Shown: positions 56,036-63,782 of the stretch, in pieces | Position numbering within the stretch: position 1 is the first letter of the stretch | How the letters are laid out: each line of letters opens with the position of its first letter | Source: Comamonas sp. KCTC 72670 | GTDB lineage: Bacteria > Myxococcota > Myxococcia > Myxococcales > Myxococcaceae | Direction of reading: 5' to 3' | Assembly (NCBI GenBank): GCA_014656495.1 | Contig: BNCN01000008.1 | Coordinates: forward strand, 432,825-496,824 | DNA length: 64,000 nt | The notes under the pieces: model-generated | The model's database searches: none | Told to the model about the DNA's origin: nothing | Seen by the model: only the letters and a program-made list of their open reading frames with translations | Translations under genes and position numbers: made by a program

Positions 56036-56248
56036 GGCCTCGGCCTCCCGGGTGCGCGTTCCCAGCAAGGGTACGCACGTGGCGTGAAGGTGACGGAGGG
56101 CGCCGGCTGCTGGCCTGGTGTCCAGCACTGGAAGCAAGCGTCCCGTGGGACGCCCAGGCATCCGCTGGTGGACGTTCACCGCCGTCGACAGATTGTCGTT
56201 GGGGTGCACGCTCCCTAGCGTCAGACGGCAACCCGATAAGGAGGCGAC

Positions 56249-56473
56249 ATGCGTCGTGCTGTACTCATTGCCGTGTGCGTGGCCGGAGCCGCCGCGTTCG
56301 CTTGCAGGACCACGCAGCCCGAGGGCACGGAGGACCGCCAGCCCCTGATGGGCCCGGACCAGATTCGTGAGCCCGTGCAGACGGTGACGGACACCCCCGC
56401 GGGCCCCGCGACGCCCCTTCCGGACACGGACGCGGGGACGCCGACGGATGGCGGGGCCGTCGAGTCGCCCTGA
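56249..56473 (+). CDS. Small lipoprotein
   Basis: 74 residues from the ATG at 56249, preceded by a strong AAGGAGG. RRAVLIAVCVAGAAAFACRT is a lipoprotein signal with lipobox AFAC. The mature ~55 residues are polar, Pro/Thr/Asp-rich and probably unstructured (DTPAGPATPLPDTDAGTPTD). It stands divergent to treT. Similar tiny lipoproteins are common in myxobacteria; no function is known. Confidence 0.75.
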   Translation: MRRAVLIAVCVAGAAAFACRTTQPEGTEDRQPLMGPDQIREPVQTVTDTPAGPATPLPDTDAGTPTDGGAVESP

Positions 56474-56608
56474 CGCGTCGCTTCCCTTGGTCCAGGGGCT
56501 GCCGTTCCGAGCGGGCCGTGACACCGCACTCCTGCTCGCGCACAGTTCGCGTCCCATGGGTCATGGGGCGCGAGTCAGTCAGCGCTGAGGCACGTGGAAG
56601 GAGTCGCG

Positions 56609-58207
56609 GTGGAGACGACCGTCTATCTGGCGGAGCGGGTGTGGACGTTGGACGCGGCGAGGCCCCGGGCCCAGGCCCTGGCGGTGCGTGATGGGCGCCT
56701 GCTGGCCGTGGGAACTCGCGATGAAGTGACGTCCGCGGCGGGGTCGGGCGCGCGCCTCGTGGACCTGGGCGCGGCCACCGTGGTCCCAGGACTGGTGGAC
56801 GCGCACGCGCACATTCATGGCTTGGGGAAGAGTCTGACGACGGTGCGGCTGGAGAAGTCCCGCTCCGTGGACGAGGTCATCCGCCGCCTGTCCGAAGCAC
56901 CCGCCTCCAGCTTCCAGGGAGACTGGCTGCTGGGCCGAGGCTGGGACCAGCACGACTGGCCGGGAGGCGCGTTCCCCGGACGCCAGGAGCTGGATGCCCG
57001 CTTCCCCAAGACGCCCGTGTTCCTCACCCGCGTGGACCACCACGCGGCCTGGGTGAATGGCGAGGCCCTGCGGCGCGCTGGCATCAGTCGCGACACGCCG
57101 GACCCCGCCGGAGGCCGCATCCTCAAGGATGCGCACGGCGAGCCCACGGGCGTGCTGGTGGACAACGCCATGGACGTGGTGGCCGAGGTGATGCCGCCAC
57201 CCTCCCGCGAGCAATTGGAGGCACGGCTGCGCGCCGCCCTGACCCGTTGCGCGCAGGTGGGCCTGACGGGCGTGCATGACGCCGGCATGGAGCTGGACGC
57301 CTTCCGCCTGCTCCAGCAGTGGGACGCCGCGGGCACGCTGCCGCTGCGCGTCTACGCGATGGCGGCGGGGCAGGGCGAGGAGCGGCACACGTACCTGGAC
57401 CAGGGGCCCTGGCAGGGGCGGATGCTGGCGATGCGGTCGGTGAAGTTCCTCTCCGACGGCGCGCTGGGCAGCCGGGGCGCGGCGCTGCACGAGGACTACT
57501 GCGACGAGCCCGGGCAGCGCGGCCTGTTGCTGCTGCCCCCCGAGGAGCTCGCGTCCCGCGCCCACGCCTTCATGGCCCGGGGCTTCCAGGTGTGCATCCA
57601 TGCCATTGGAGACCGCGCCAATACGTTGGTGCTGGATGTCCTCCTGAGCGCCTCGGAAGCGACGGGCACGCGGGCGCTGCGGCACCGCGTGGAGCACGCG
57701 CAGATTCTCCGCGTCGAGGACATCCACCGGCTGGGCGCCGCGGGGCTGGTGGCGAGCGTGCAGCCCACCCACGCGACCAGCGACATGCGCTGGGCGGACG
57801 CGCGGCTCGGAGATGAGCGACTGAAGGGCGCCTATGCGTGGCGCGGCCTGCGCGACGCGGGCGCGCGCCTGGCGCTGGGCAGTGACTTCCCCATCGAGAA
57901 CCCGGACGTCCTGGCGGGGCTGTACGCGGCGCGCACGCGGCAGGACGCGTCCGGCTGGCCGGAGGCGGGGTGGCGGCCCGAGGAGCGGCTGACGGCCCAC
58001 GAGGCGCTGGAGGGCTTCACCACGGGGCCCGCCTGGGCGTCCTTCGACGAAGCCCGCCGTGGAAGGCTGGTGGCGGGCCTGGACGCGGACTTCGTGGCGC
58101 TGTCGGAGGACCCGCTGGAGGGGCCCGCCTCGGCGTTGGTGAAGGCGCGCGTCATCGCCACCGTGGTCGCGGGCGCGGAGGTGTACCGCGCGCCCACGCC
58201 GGACTGA
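56609..58207 (+). CDS. Amidohydrolase (YtcJ-like metal-dependent hydrolase)
   Basis: 532 residues from the GTG at 56609, chosen because AAGGAG precedes it by 6 bases; a GTG at 56594 lies before that site. Metal ligands: VDAHAHIHG (His-x-His), FQVCIHAIGDRA, RHRVEHAQ and the Asp of LGSDFPIE. GWDQHDWPGG and TPVFLTRVDHHAAWVN are typical of the YtcJ group of TIM-barrel amidohydrolases. It should cleave a C-N bond in a small cytoplasmic substrate; no signal peptide is seen. Substrate unknown. It converges with the NhaR-type gene, 9 bases apart. Confidence 0.9.
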   Translation: METTVYLAERVWTLDAARPRAQALAVRDGRLLAVGTRDEVTSAAGSGARLVDLGAATVVPGLVDAHAHIHGLGKSLTTVRLEKSRSVDEVIRRLSEAPASSFQGDWLLGRGWDQHDWPGGAFPGRQELDARFPKTPVFLTRVDHHAAWVNGEALRRAGISRDTPDPAGGRILKDAHGEPTGVLVDNAMDVVAEVMPPPSREQLEARLRAALTRCAQVGLTGVHDAGMELDAFRLLQQWDAAGTLPLRVYAMAAGQGEERHTYLDQGPWQGRMLAMRSVKFLSDGALGSRGAALHEDYCDEPGQRGLLLLPPEELASRAHAFMARGFQVCIHAIGDRANTLVLDVLLSASEATGTRALRHRVEHAQILRVEDIHRLGAAGLVASVQPTHATSDMRWADARLGDERLKGAYAWRGLRDAGARLALGSDFPIENPDVLAGLYAARTRQDASGWPEAGWRPEERLTAHEALEGFTTGPAWASFDEARRGRLVAGLDADFVALSEDPLEGPASALVKARVIATVVAGAEVYRAPTPD

Positions 58208-58216
58208 GCAAAAAGC

Positions 58217-59116
58217 TCAATCGCCGAAGATGTGCGAGCGCGCCGCCTCGGCGATGGTGACGACGGCGGGGTGGCGAATCTTCCGCTCCACGGTGATGGC
58301 GTAGAAGCAGGTCTCGATTTCATCGGTCCGGCCGATGACGGAGCAGTTGAACTGACGCTCCACCTCGGCCTCGATGGCCGTGGGCATGGCGAAGACGCCG
58401 TGCCCGCGTTGACCGAAGGCCTGGAGCAGCGCGCTGTCGTCGAAGTCACCCGCGATGACGGGGCGCAGGCCCTTGCGCTCGAACCACAGGTCCATGGAGC
58501 GGCGCGCGGAGGACTCGTCCGAGGGCAGCAGCACGGGCGCGCCGTCCAGGGACTGGGGGAAGTTCTCCTTGAGCGCGAGCAGCTTCCCGGCCGCGAAGAA
58601 GGACACACCACATTTGCCGAGCAAGTGGTTGAACGAGCGCACGCTGACGGGTTCGGAGCTGGGCGCGTCCGCGAGCACCACGTCCAGCTCATGCAGCGCG
58701 AGCGACGCGAGCAACTGGGGCAGCGGGCCCTCGCGGCAGATGATGCGCAGCGAAGGGCCGGCCTCGAGCGCGGGTTTGAGGAGCTGCTCCGCCACCAGCT
58801 TCGGGATGACATCGAGCACCCCGACGTTGAGCCGAAGCTGCTGCCCGGGCGGCAGGCCGGAGACGACGTTCTTCAGCTCGTTGCCCAGCCGGAAGATTTC
58901 GTCCGCGTAGCGCATCACCGTTCGGCCCACGTCGGTGAGCACCAGCTTGCGGCCCTGGCGCTCGAACAGCTTGTGGCCCAGCGACTCCTCCAGGAGCTTG
59001 AGCTGGCTGCTGATGGTGGGCTGCGCGAGGTGCAACTCCTCGCCCGCCTTGGCGATGCTTCCGGCCCGGGCAACCGTCCAGAAGTACAGGAGGTGGTGGT
59101 AGTTGAGCCAGCTCAT
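58217..59116 (-). CDS. nhaR: NhaR-type LysR-family transcriptional activator
   Basis: 299 residues from the ATG at 59116; longer forms extend into the AT-rich promoter region. The start LNYHHLLYFWTVARAGSIAK is the NhaR form of the LysR helix-turn-helix (LAQPTISSQLKLLEESLGH), followed by RLNVGVLDVIPKLVAEQLL and an effector domain. E. coli NhaR activates the Na+/H+ antiporter nhaA in response to Na+; no antiporter is next to this copy, so the target is uncertain. Divergent from the sigma factor gene across 118 AT-rich bases. Confidence 0.87.
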   Translation of the reverse strand: MSWLNYHHLLYFWTVARAGSIAKAGEELHLAQPTISSQLKLLEESLGHKLFERQGRKLVLTDVGRTVMRYADEIFRLGNELKNVVSGLPPGQQLRLNVGVLDVIPKLVAEQLLKPALEAGPSLRIICREGPLPQLLASLALHELDVVLADAPSSEPVSVRSFNHLLGKCGVSFFAAGKLLALKENFPQSLDGAPVLLPSDESSARRSMDLWFERKGLRPVIAGDFDDSALLQAFGQRGHGVFAMPTAIEAEVERQFNCSVIGRTDEIETCFYAITVERKIRHPAVVTIAEAARSHIFGD

Positions 59117-59234
59117 GACCATAGAGATAATCGAAGTTTCACCGTCAAAGTATCTAATTTTCTTATGGGCTCCGGACCCGTAATTTCCTCTGCGTCGCGC
59201 CGTCGTGTGGGCGCGCTCAACCCGGAGGAGGTCC
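59117..59234. promoter_or_regulatory. AT-rich divergent promoter region
   Basis: The 118 bases between the NhaR-type gene and the sigma factor gene are markedly AT-richer than the surroundings, especially about 59120-59160 (runs such as TATCTAATTTTCTTATGG). LysR proteins commonly bind such a divergent spacer to control themselves and the neighbour. I could not pick one clear -10/-35 pair. Confidence 0.4.
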
Positions 59235-60029
59235 ATGGAAGCCATCAGCCTGAACATGTCCTGTGAGTCCCCTGAGCTCGTGGTTGCGGCCGAGGTCGTG
59301 GAGTCACGCGTGCGCGCGCACATGGAGCTGGTGCGGCGGCTGGCGTGGAAATACCGGTGGACCGGCCTGTCGATGGAGGAGCTGGTGGCGGAGGGCAACG
59401 TCGGGTTGATGGAAGCGGCGGGGCGTTTCGAGGACCGCGGGGTGCCGTTCGCCGCCTACGCGAGCCAGTGGATCCGCGCGCGCATCCGGGCCTACGTGGG
59501 CCGCAACTGGAGCATGGGCGGCGGGCGGGCGCCGTGGGTGGTGTTCCAGCTTCGCCGGGAGCGGGCGCGGCTGGAGGCCCGGTGGGGCGAGGGCCACCCG
59601 GAGGTGGCGAAGCGGCTCGCCGAGGCGCTGGGCAAGCGGGAGGACGAGGTGGCGCGCGCCATGGAGGGGCTCTCCCGTGACGTGTCCCTGGACGCGCCCG
59701 TGTCCCAGGACTCGGAGTTCACCCGCCTGGACATGCTGATGACGAACGACGACTCCCAGGAGGACCTGGTGGACCGGGCGCAGTGGGCGCGCCGGCTCCG
59801 GGCGAGCGTGGATGAGGCCTGGCCGGAGCTGGACGCCCGCGAGCGGGCGCTGGTGGAGGAGCGGATGCTGGCGGAGGACGGGGTGAGCGCCGAGCTGCTG
59901 GCGCGCCGCTTCGGGGTGACGGCGGTGCGCATCCGGCAGATCGAACAGGGCCTGCGGACGAAGCTGCGCCGCCGGATGACGGCCAGTCTCACGGCCTGGG
60001 ACGGGGAGGCCATGTCCCTGGCCGCCTGA
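59235..60029 (+). CDS. RpoH-like sigma-70 family factor
   Basis: 264 residues from the ATG at 59235, with a strong GGAGGAGG. Region 2: VRRLAWKYRWTGLSMEELVA, GNVGLMEAAGRFEDRGVPFA and YASQWIRARIRAYVGRNWS. The RNWSM segment followed by QLRRERARLEAR resembles the RpoH box. Region 4: LDARERALVEERMLAEDG and LARRFGVTAVRIRQIEQGL. Group 3 sigma factors of this type (SigB/SigC class in Myxococcus) act in development and stress. It directs RNA polymerase to a special promoter set. It is divergent to the LysR gene. Confidence 0.88.
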   Translation: MEAISLNMSCESPELVVAAEVVESRVRAHMELVRRLAWKYRWTGLSMEELVAEGNVGLMEAAGRFEDRGVPFAAYASQWIRARIRAYVGRNWSMGGGRAPWVVFQLRRERARLEARWGEGHPEVAKRLAEALGKREDEVARAMEGLSRDVSLDAPVSQDSEFTRLDMLMTNDDSQEDLVDRAQWARRLRASVDEAWPELDARERALVEERMLAEDGVSAELLARRFGVTAVRIRQIEQGLRTKLRRRMTASLTAWDGEAMSLAA

Positions 60030-60060
60030 CCCCTGTCCGCCAGGTCCTTGGCGAATGCTG

Positions 60061-60090
60061 TTGACGGGGTAGGGAAGGGCTCGCTATGAA
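60061..60090 (+). promoter_or_regulatory. tRNA-Phe promoter
   Basis: TTGACG (60061-60066) and TATGAA (60085-60090), 18 bases apart, lie 27 bases before the tRNA. A short GC-rich stretch follows the -10 box, as in stringently controlled stable-RNA promoters. Confidence 0.45.
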
Positions 60091-60117
60091 GGCGCCGTTC
60101 CGCGCGCTGCCCCTTAC

Positions 60118-60190
60118 GCCCAGGTAGCTCAGTCGGTAGAGCAGGGGATTGAAAATCCCCGTGTCGGTGGTTCGATTCCGCCCCTGGGCA
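60118..60190 (+). tRNA. tRNA-Phe (anticodon GAA)
   Basis: A complete 73-base cloverleaf. Acceptor GCCCAGG pairs with CCTGGGC; D stem GCTC/GAGC; anticodon stem GGGGA/TCCCC with loop TTGAAAA, anticodon GAA; T stem GGTGG/CCGCC with loop TTCGATT; discriminator A. The CCA end is not encoded and must be added. An accessory block begins beyond it. Confidence 0.97.
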
Positions 60191-60203
60191 CTCCGCGGAG
60201 ATG

Positions 60204-60242
60204 AAGGCCTCTGGACTCACGGTCCAGAGGCCTTTGTCGTTT
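60204..60242 (+). terminator. Rho-independent terminator of tRNA-Phe
   Basis: AAGGCCTCTGGAC (60204-60216) pairs perfectly with GTCCAGAGGCCTT (60222-60234), loop TCACG, followed by TGTCGTTT. This is the strongest intrinsic terminator in the window. Confidence 0.85.
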
Positions 60243-60255
60243 CAGGCGTCCCGCG

Positions 60256-61872
60256 TCATCCATCCAGGAGGATGGCGCCCAGCTCTCGGGCCCGCGCGTC
60301 GATGGCGCCGCGGTGGGCGGTGCGGAACTGGTGGGCGACGACGAGCTTCGCGGGCCGCAGCCTCGCGACCTGTTCGAGGACGCTCAGGACGTCGGCTTGC
60401 ACAGCGGCCTCGAAGGGCTCGTTCATGGGGGTCGTGAGCAGGGTGGCCGTCAGCGCACCTGTTTCGTCATGGACGAAGCGGCAGTCAGTGGACCAGTCAC
60501 GGCTGTCATTGTGGATGAGTCGCAAGGTGAGGTCGGTGGCCTTGAGCGAGGCCACGCGCTCGAAGACGTGTGTCTGGAGAAAGTCGATGTCGAGGGGCAG
60601 TCCGGCGGAGGCAGGCATCCGGAGCCGGAGTCGTTCCAGTCTTGCGGCCAGCGCTGACGTCAGGAACAGGGGGATTTGCCGCGGGTAGAATGCGGCATCG
60701 AGCGTGCGGAGCCTTGGAAAGGCGCTGGGGTCCGAGGCCAGCTCGGGCCACGTCTCATTCCGCCTGTTCGTCGCGAGGGACTCCAGCTTCGGCAGTCTGG
60801 CGAGCACGTCGATGCGGACATCGGTCCGTGCAATGGAGCGCAGCGACTTCATGACCTCATGCGGGGTGATGTCGCGGTCGCCGAATCCCTCGAGGTGCTC
60901 GACGGTGGCCCAGAGTGGGTGGCCGACCGTCTTCTCGATGGCGCTCGCGAGTGCGCGTGTGTTGCCCTGCTTGAGCGCGGCGTGTGAAAGGAATCCCCGC
61001 GTGAAGGTGCAGCCGGGTTTGAGCACGGCATCGAGTGGGCCGAGCAGCTCCGCGCGGGCCGTCTTGATGAGCTTGCTCTCCCGCCGGGTCTCCGCGGACG
61101 TCAGAGTCCGGCGGGTGGCTTCAAGCTGAAGGGCGATGAGTTCGCCTCGGGGATGCCCTGTTTCGAGGAAGATATCCGCGAGCACGGCGCGCGCGTCATC
61201 GTCCTCCGGATTCGCGAGGACGTGCGCCAGGAGGGTGGCGGCATCGCCCGCGCGCGCGGGCTTCGTGGCTTGGGCGTCTTCATTCAGCGCCTGGTCGATG
61301 GCGTCGAGCGTCTTCCGGAGGTCGGGCGAGAGGTCCACGTCACGCACGGCCTCAAGCTCGGGCTCGATGCGGTCAAGATGGCCCGCGAGGAACTCCTGCC
61401 ACGAGACCGACAGGTCATAGCCCGCGCGGGCCTTCGCGAGGGTCTCTCGGGCCTGGGCATCCCGGATGCGCCGCGCGAGCGGTGCGAGCCGTGTCCAGAA
61501 AGGCCGTGCGCCGCTGCTGGTGAACGGTGCGTCCGCGTATTGTGCCGCGACCCACCGGTCGATACGCGGGTCCGTGGGCCAGTCCCCGAGAGACTCCAGC
61601 CGCCCACGTGCCTTGACGGAGCTCTTCGTGACCAGCGCATCGAGGAGGGGAGAAAGCGACGTGGCGTCATGCTGACCCGCGACGGCCTCCCAGTCACCCG
61701 AGAGCGGCTGGCCTTGTGCGGCCTTCGCACCCACGAGGGCAATGCGGTCCGCGAGCTCTCTATGTGGAGTGGCGCGCCAGGCTTCGAGCAGGCCGCAGAG
61801 GACCGTGGCCCATTCGCCGCGGGTCGCGGCCTCAGCGAGGCGGTGCTCTGGCGCCAAGTGCTGGGTCGTCAT
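60256..61872 (-). CDS. TIGR02996 (repeat-companion) domain protein
   Basis: 538 residues, no signal or membrane segment. LLAHVLANPEDDDARAVLAD followed by IFLETGHPRGELIALQLE is the TIGR02996 signature, a ~40-residue domain that in myxobacteria and planctomycetes accompanies leucine-rich-like repeats. The region after it (about 320-470: LPKLESLATNRRNETWPELA) has Leu spacing of imperfect LRR units. An N-terminal ~200 residues are helical. The family may mediate protein contacts; function is unknown. It is the first gene beyond the tRNA, on the opposite strand, and divergent from the DUF6119 gene. Confidence 0.78.
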   Translation of the reverse strand: MTTQHLAPEHRLAEAATRGEWATVLCGLLEAWRATPHRELADRIALVGAKAAQGQPLSGDWEAVAGQHDATSLSPLLDALVTKSSVKARGRLESLGDWPTDPRIDRWVAAQYADAPFTSSGARPFWTRLAPLARRIRDAQARETLAKARAGYDLSVSWQEFLAGHLDRIEPELEAVRDVDLSPDLRKTLDAIDQALNEDAQATKPARAGDAATLLAHVLANPEDDDARAVLADIFLETGHPRGELIALQLEATRRTLTSAETRRESKLIKTARAELLGPLDAVLKPGCTFTRGFLSHAALKQGNTRALASAIEKTVGHPLWATVEHLEGFGDRDITPHEVMKSLRSIARTDVRIDVLARLPKLESLATNRRNETWPELASDPSAFPRLRTLDAAFYPRQIPLFLTSALAARLERLRLRMPASAGLPLDIDFLQTHVFERVASLKATDLTLRLIHNDSRDWSTDCRFVHDETGALTATLLTTPMNEPFEAAVQADVLSVLEQVARLRPAKLVVAHQFRTAHRGAIDARARELGAILLDG

Positions 61873-61969
61873 TCGTGTGCCTTTGAAAATTCCATGGCCA
61901 TGCGTCCAGACCGGTGACGCGACTTGGTGCGCCTGGACTGTACATGACGAGAGCTACCTCCGGAGAGGT

Positions 61970-63724
61970 ATGCCCACGTTTGGCTCGCCCCTCATACGTT
62001 TTCCGGACGCGGTCAGAGACGTGGCGCGACGTGAGAGGCCCTCGTTGAAGATGACGAAGACGAAGACGAAGACGAAGAAGCGGCATTCCCAGGAGAAGGC
62101 GCGGACACGCAACCTGACGCTCCTGTTGCTCCGAGATGGTGTCACATCGCCTGTGGAGGCGTTGAAGACACCGAACGAGGCGCGGGAGCATCCTTGGGCT
62201 GCTGGGCTCGGGATGCGGGGAGGGTTGTTCCTGGCGACGACCACGCCGAACCCGCCAAGATGGGTCGACTTTCTCGAAGAGGGGTTCTCCGACCTGCCGA
62301 CGCTGGAGGGCAGTGCTCCCCTGGGGGTATTGTTCATTCACGCGGACACGCGATTGTTCGCACTGACTTTTGGCCACGGTAGACACTTGCTGAAGCCTGA
62401 CTCATACGAGCTGGATTTCGGGCTGAAGGTGACGTTGAACACCGCGGATGCTTCGAAGCTGCGGAGCCTGGATTTGCGCACCTTCGAGGAGCTGACTGTT
62501 CACACGCGCCGCCAGGTGAGCAGAGCGTCTCCCTTGACGACGTTCAACGTGGACGTCTCCCGGGACATGCTCCGGGCCTTCACGGGGGAGCCCAGGGATT
62601 CCACGCTGGCCAAGCGGTTCACGGGTAAGGATGCCCTGGTCATCAATGGACCGGTGCGCTTCTCGGAGCTGGCGGAGAAGTGCACTCGCATCCTGAAGGA
62701 GTTCCAGAGCGACGAGTACAAGAAGGACTTCGCCTGGGTCGACAACATCAAGGCGATTCGCGACAGGGCCGTCGTGGACAGGCTCGATGCCAGGGTGCTC
62801 AAGATGCTGACCGAGCGGAGCTTTGACAATGCGCATCTGGCGCCACCCGACATGGTGGAGTGGACCGAGGTTCCTGGCTTTCTCTACCCCGGTGAGCAGC
62901 ACCGCAACATCCATCCCGACATGGACCTCACTGAGTGTCTGGATGCCATTGCCAGGTTCGAGCAGGCGGCGCCGGACGAGCTCACCTTCACGGTGGAGGA
63001 CCTGAAAAAGCGATACAAGGTTCGTGTCGTCATGGATGAGCAGGGCCGGGAACGTGAGCATTGGGCCGTTTACGACTGCCTCGTCCTGGAACTGGACGCG
63101 AAGGACGCGTTCCACGTGCTCTCAGGCGGCCAGTGGTTCCGCATCGAAAAGGACTTCGTCGGTGCCATCAAGGCGCGCGTTGCCCCTCTCGCTCGGGAGA
63201 TGCCAAAGCTTCCCTATGCACAGGTCAATCAGATTGAAGGAGACTACAATCAGAGTATCCACCAGGGCTCGAAGTCCTTCGCGCTCTTGGATGAGAAACT
63301 GGTTCGGTGCGCGCGCGCCCACACCTCCATCGAACCGTGTGATCTCCTGACGGAGGAGGGGCCCAATCTCCAATTCATCCACGTCAAGCGGAAGACACGT
63401 TCCTCGACCCTGAGCCATCTCTTCGCCCAGGGGGTCGTTTCGGCTCAGGCGTTCCTGGGAGACACGACTTTCCGCAAGGAACTCAAGCAGGCCGTGAGCA
63501 AGCAAGGCCGTCCGAATCTGGTGCGGCGGTTGGGTGACCCGTCCAAGCGGCCCGCCTCGGATGCATGCGAGGTCATCTTCGCCGTGATTGCAGGGGCTCC
63601 GAAGCGCGGCGAGACGTGGCCCTTGTCACTGCCGTTCTTTAGTCTGCTCAACCTGTCGAATGCCGCGGAGCGGCTCCAAGACTTGGGCTGCAAGGTTGGC
63701 ATTTGCCGAGTCGACATTCGATAG
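61970..63724 (+). CDS. TIGR04141/DUF6119 sporadically distributed protein
   Basis: 584 residues from the ATG at 61970, with GGAG upstream; the ATG at 62051 (MTKTKTK) also fits the family start. RNLTLLLLRDGVTSPVEALK near the N-terminus and LPFFSLLNLSNAAERLQDLG near the C-terminus are hallmarks of TIGR04141. The middle is mixed alpha/beta with many Lys, Asp and Phe. The family is patchily spread, often in mobile or defence-like neighbourhoods, and its activity is unknown. This gene uses more A/T than the rest of the window, a sign of transfer. An IS-type transposase frame follows. Confidence 0.8.
   Translation: MPTFGSPLIRFPDAVRDVARRERPSLKMTKTKTKTKKRHSQEKARTRNLTLLLLRDGVTSPVEALKTPNEAREHPWAAGLGMRGGLFLATTTPNPPRWVDFLEEGFSDLPTLEGSAPLGVLFIHADTRLFALTFGHGRHLLKPDSYELDFGLKVTLNTADASKLRSLDLRTFEELTVHTRRQVSRASPLTTFNVDVSRDMLRAFTGEPRDSTLAKRFTGKDALVINGPVRFSELAEKCTRILKEFQSDEYKKDFAWVDNIKAIRDRAVVDRLDARVLKMLTERSFDNAHLAPPDMVEWTEVPGFLYPGEQHRNIHPDMDLTECLDAIARFEQAAPDELTFTVEDLKKRYKVRVVMDEQGREREHWAVYDCLVLELDAKDAFHVLSGGQWFRIEKDFVGAIKARVAPLAREMPKLPYAQVNQIEGDYNQSIHQGSKSFALLDEKLVRCARAHTSIEPCDLLTEEGPNLQFIHVKRKTRSSTLSHLFAQGVVSAQAFLGDTTFRKELKQAVSKQGRPNLVRRLGDPSKRPASDACEVIFAVIAGAPKRGETWPLSLPFFSLLNLSNAAERLQDLGCKVGICRVDIR
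62054..62077 (+). repeat. Hexanucleotide repeat ACGAAG x4
   Basis: Four perfect copies of ACGAAG at the 5' part of the DUF6119 gene encode Thr-Lys repeats. Six-base units keep the frame, so changes in copy number would only alter the basic N-terminus. Confidence 0.8.
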
Positions 63725-63757
63725 ATGCTCAGGAACGTGGCTTGGGGGCTCGAAGGG

Positions 63758-63778
63758 GGGCCTTGGGTTCCAAGGTCC
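63758..63778 (+). terminator. Hairpin after the DUF6119 gene
   Basis: GGGCCTTGG (63758-63766) and CCAAGGTCC (63770-63778) form nine pairs with one G-U and a GTT loop, 33 bases after the stop. No T run follows. It separates the gene from the insertion-sequence end. Confidence 0.45.
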
Positions 63779-63782
63779 AGAC

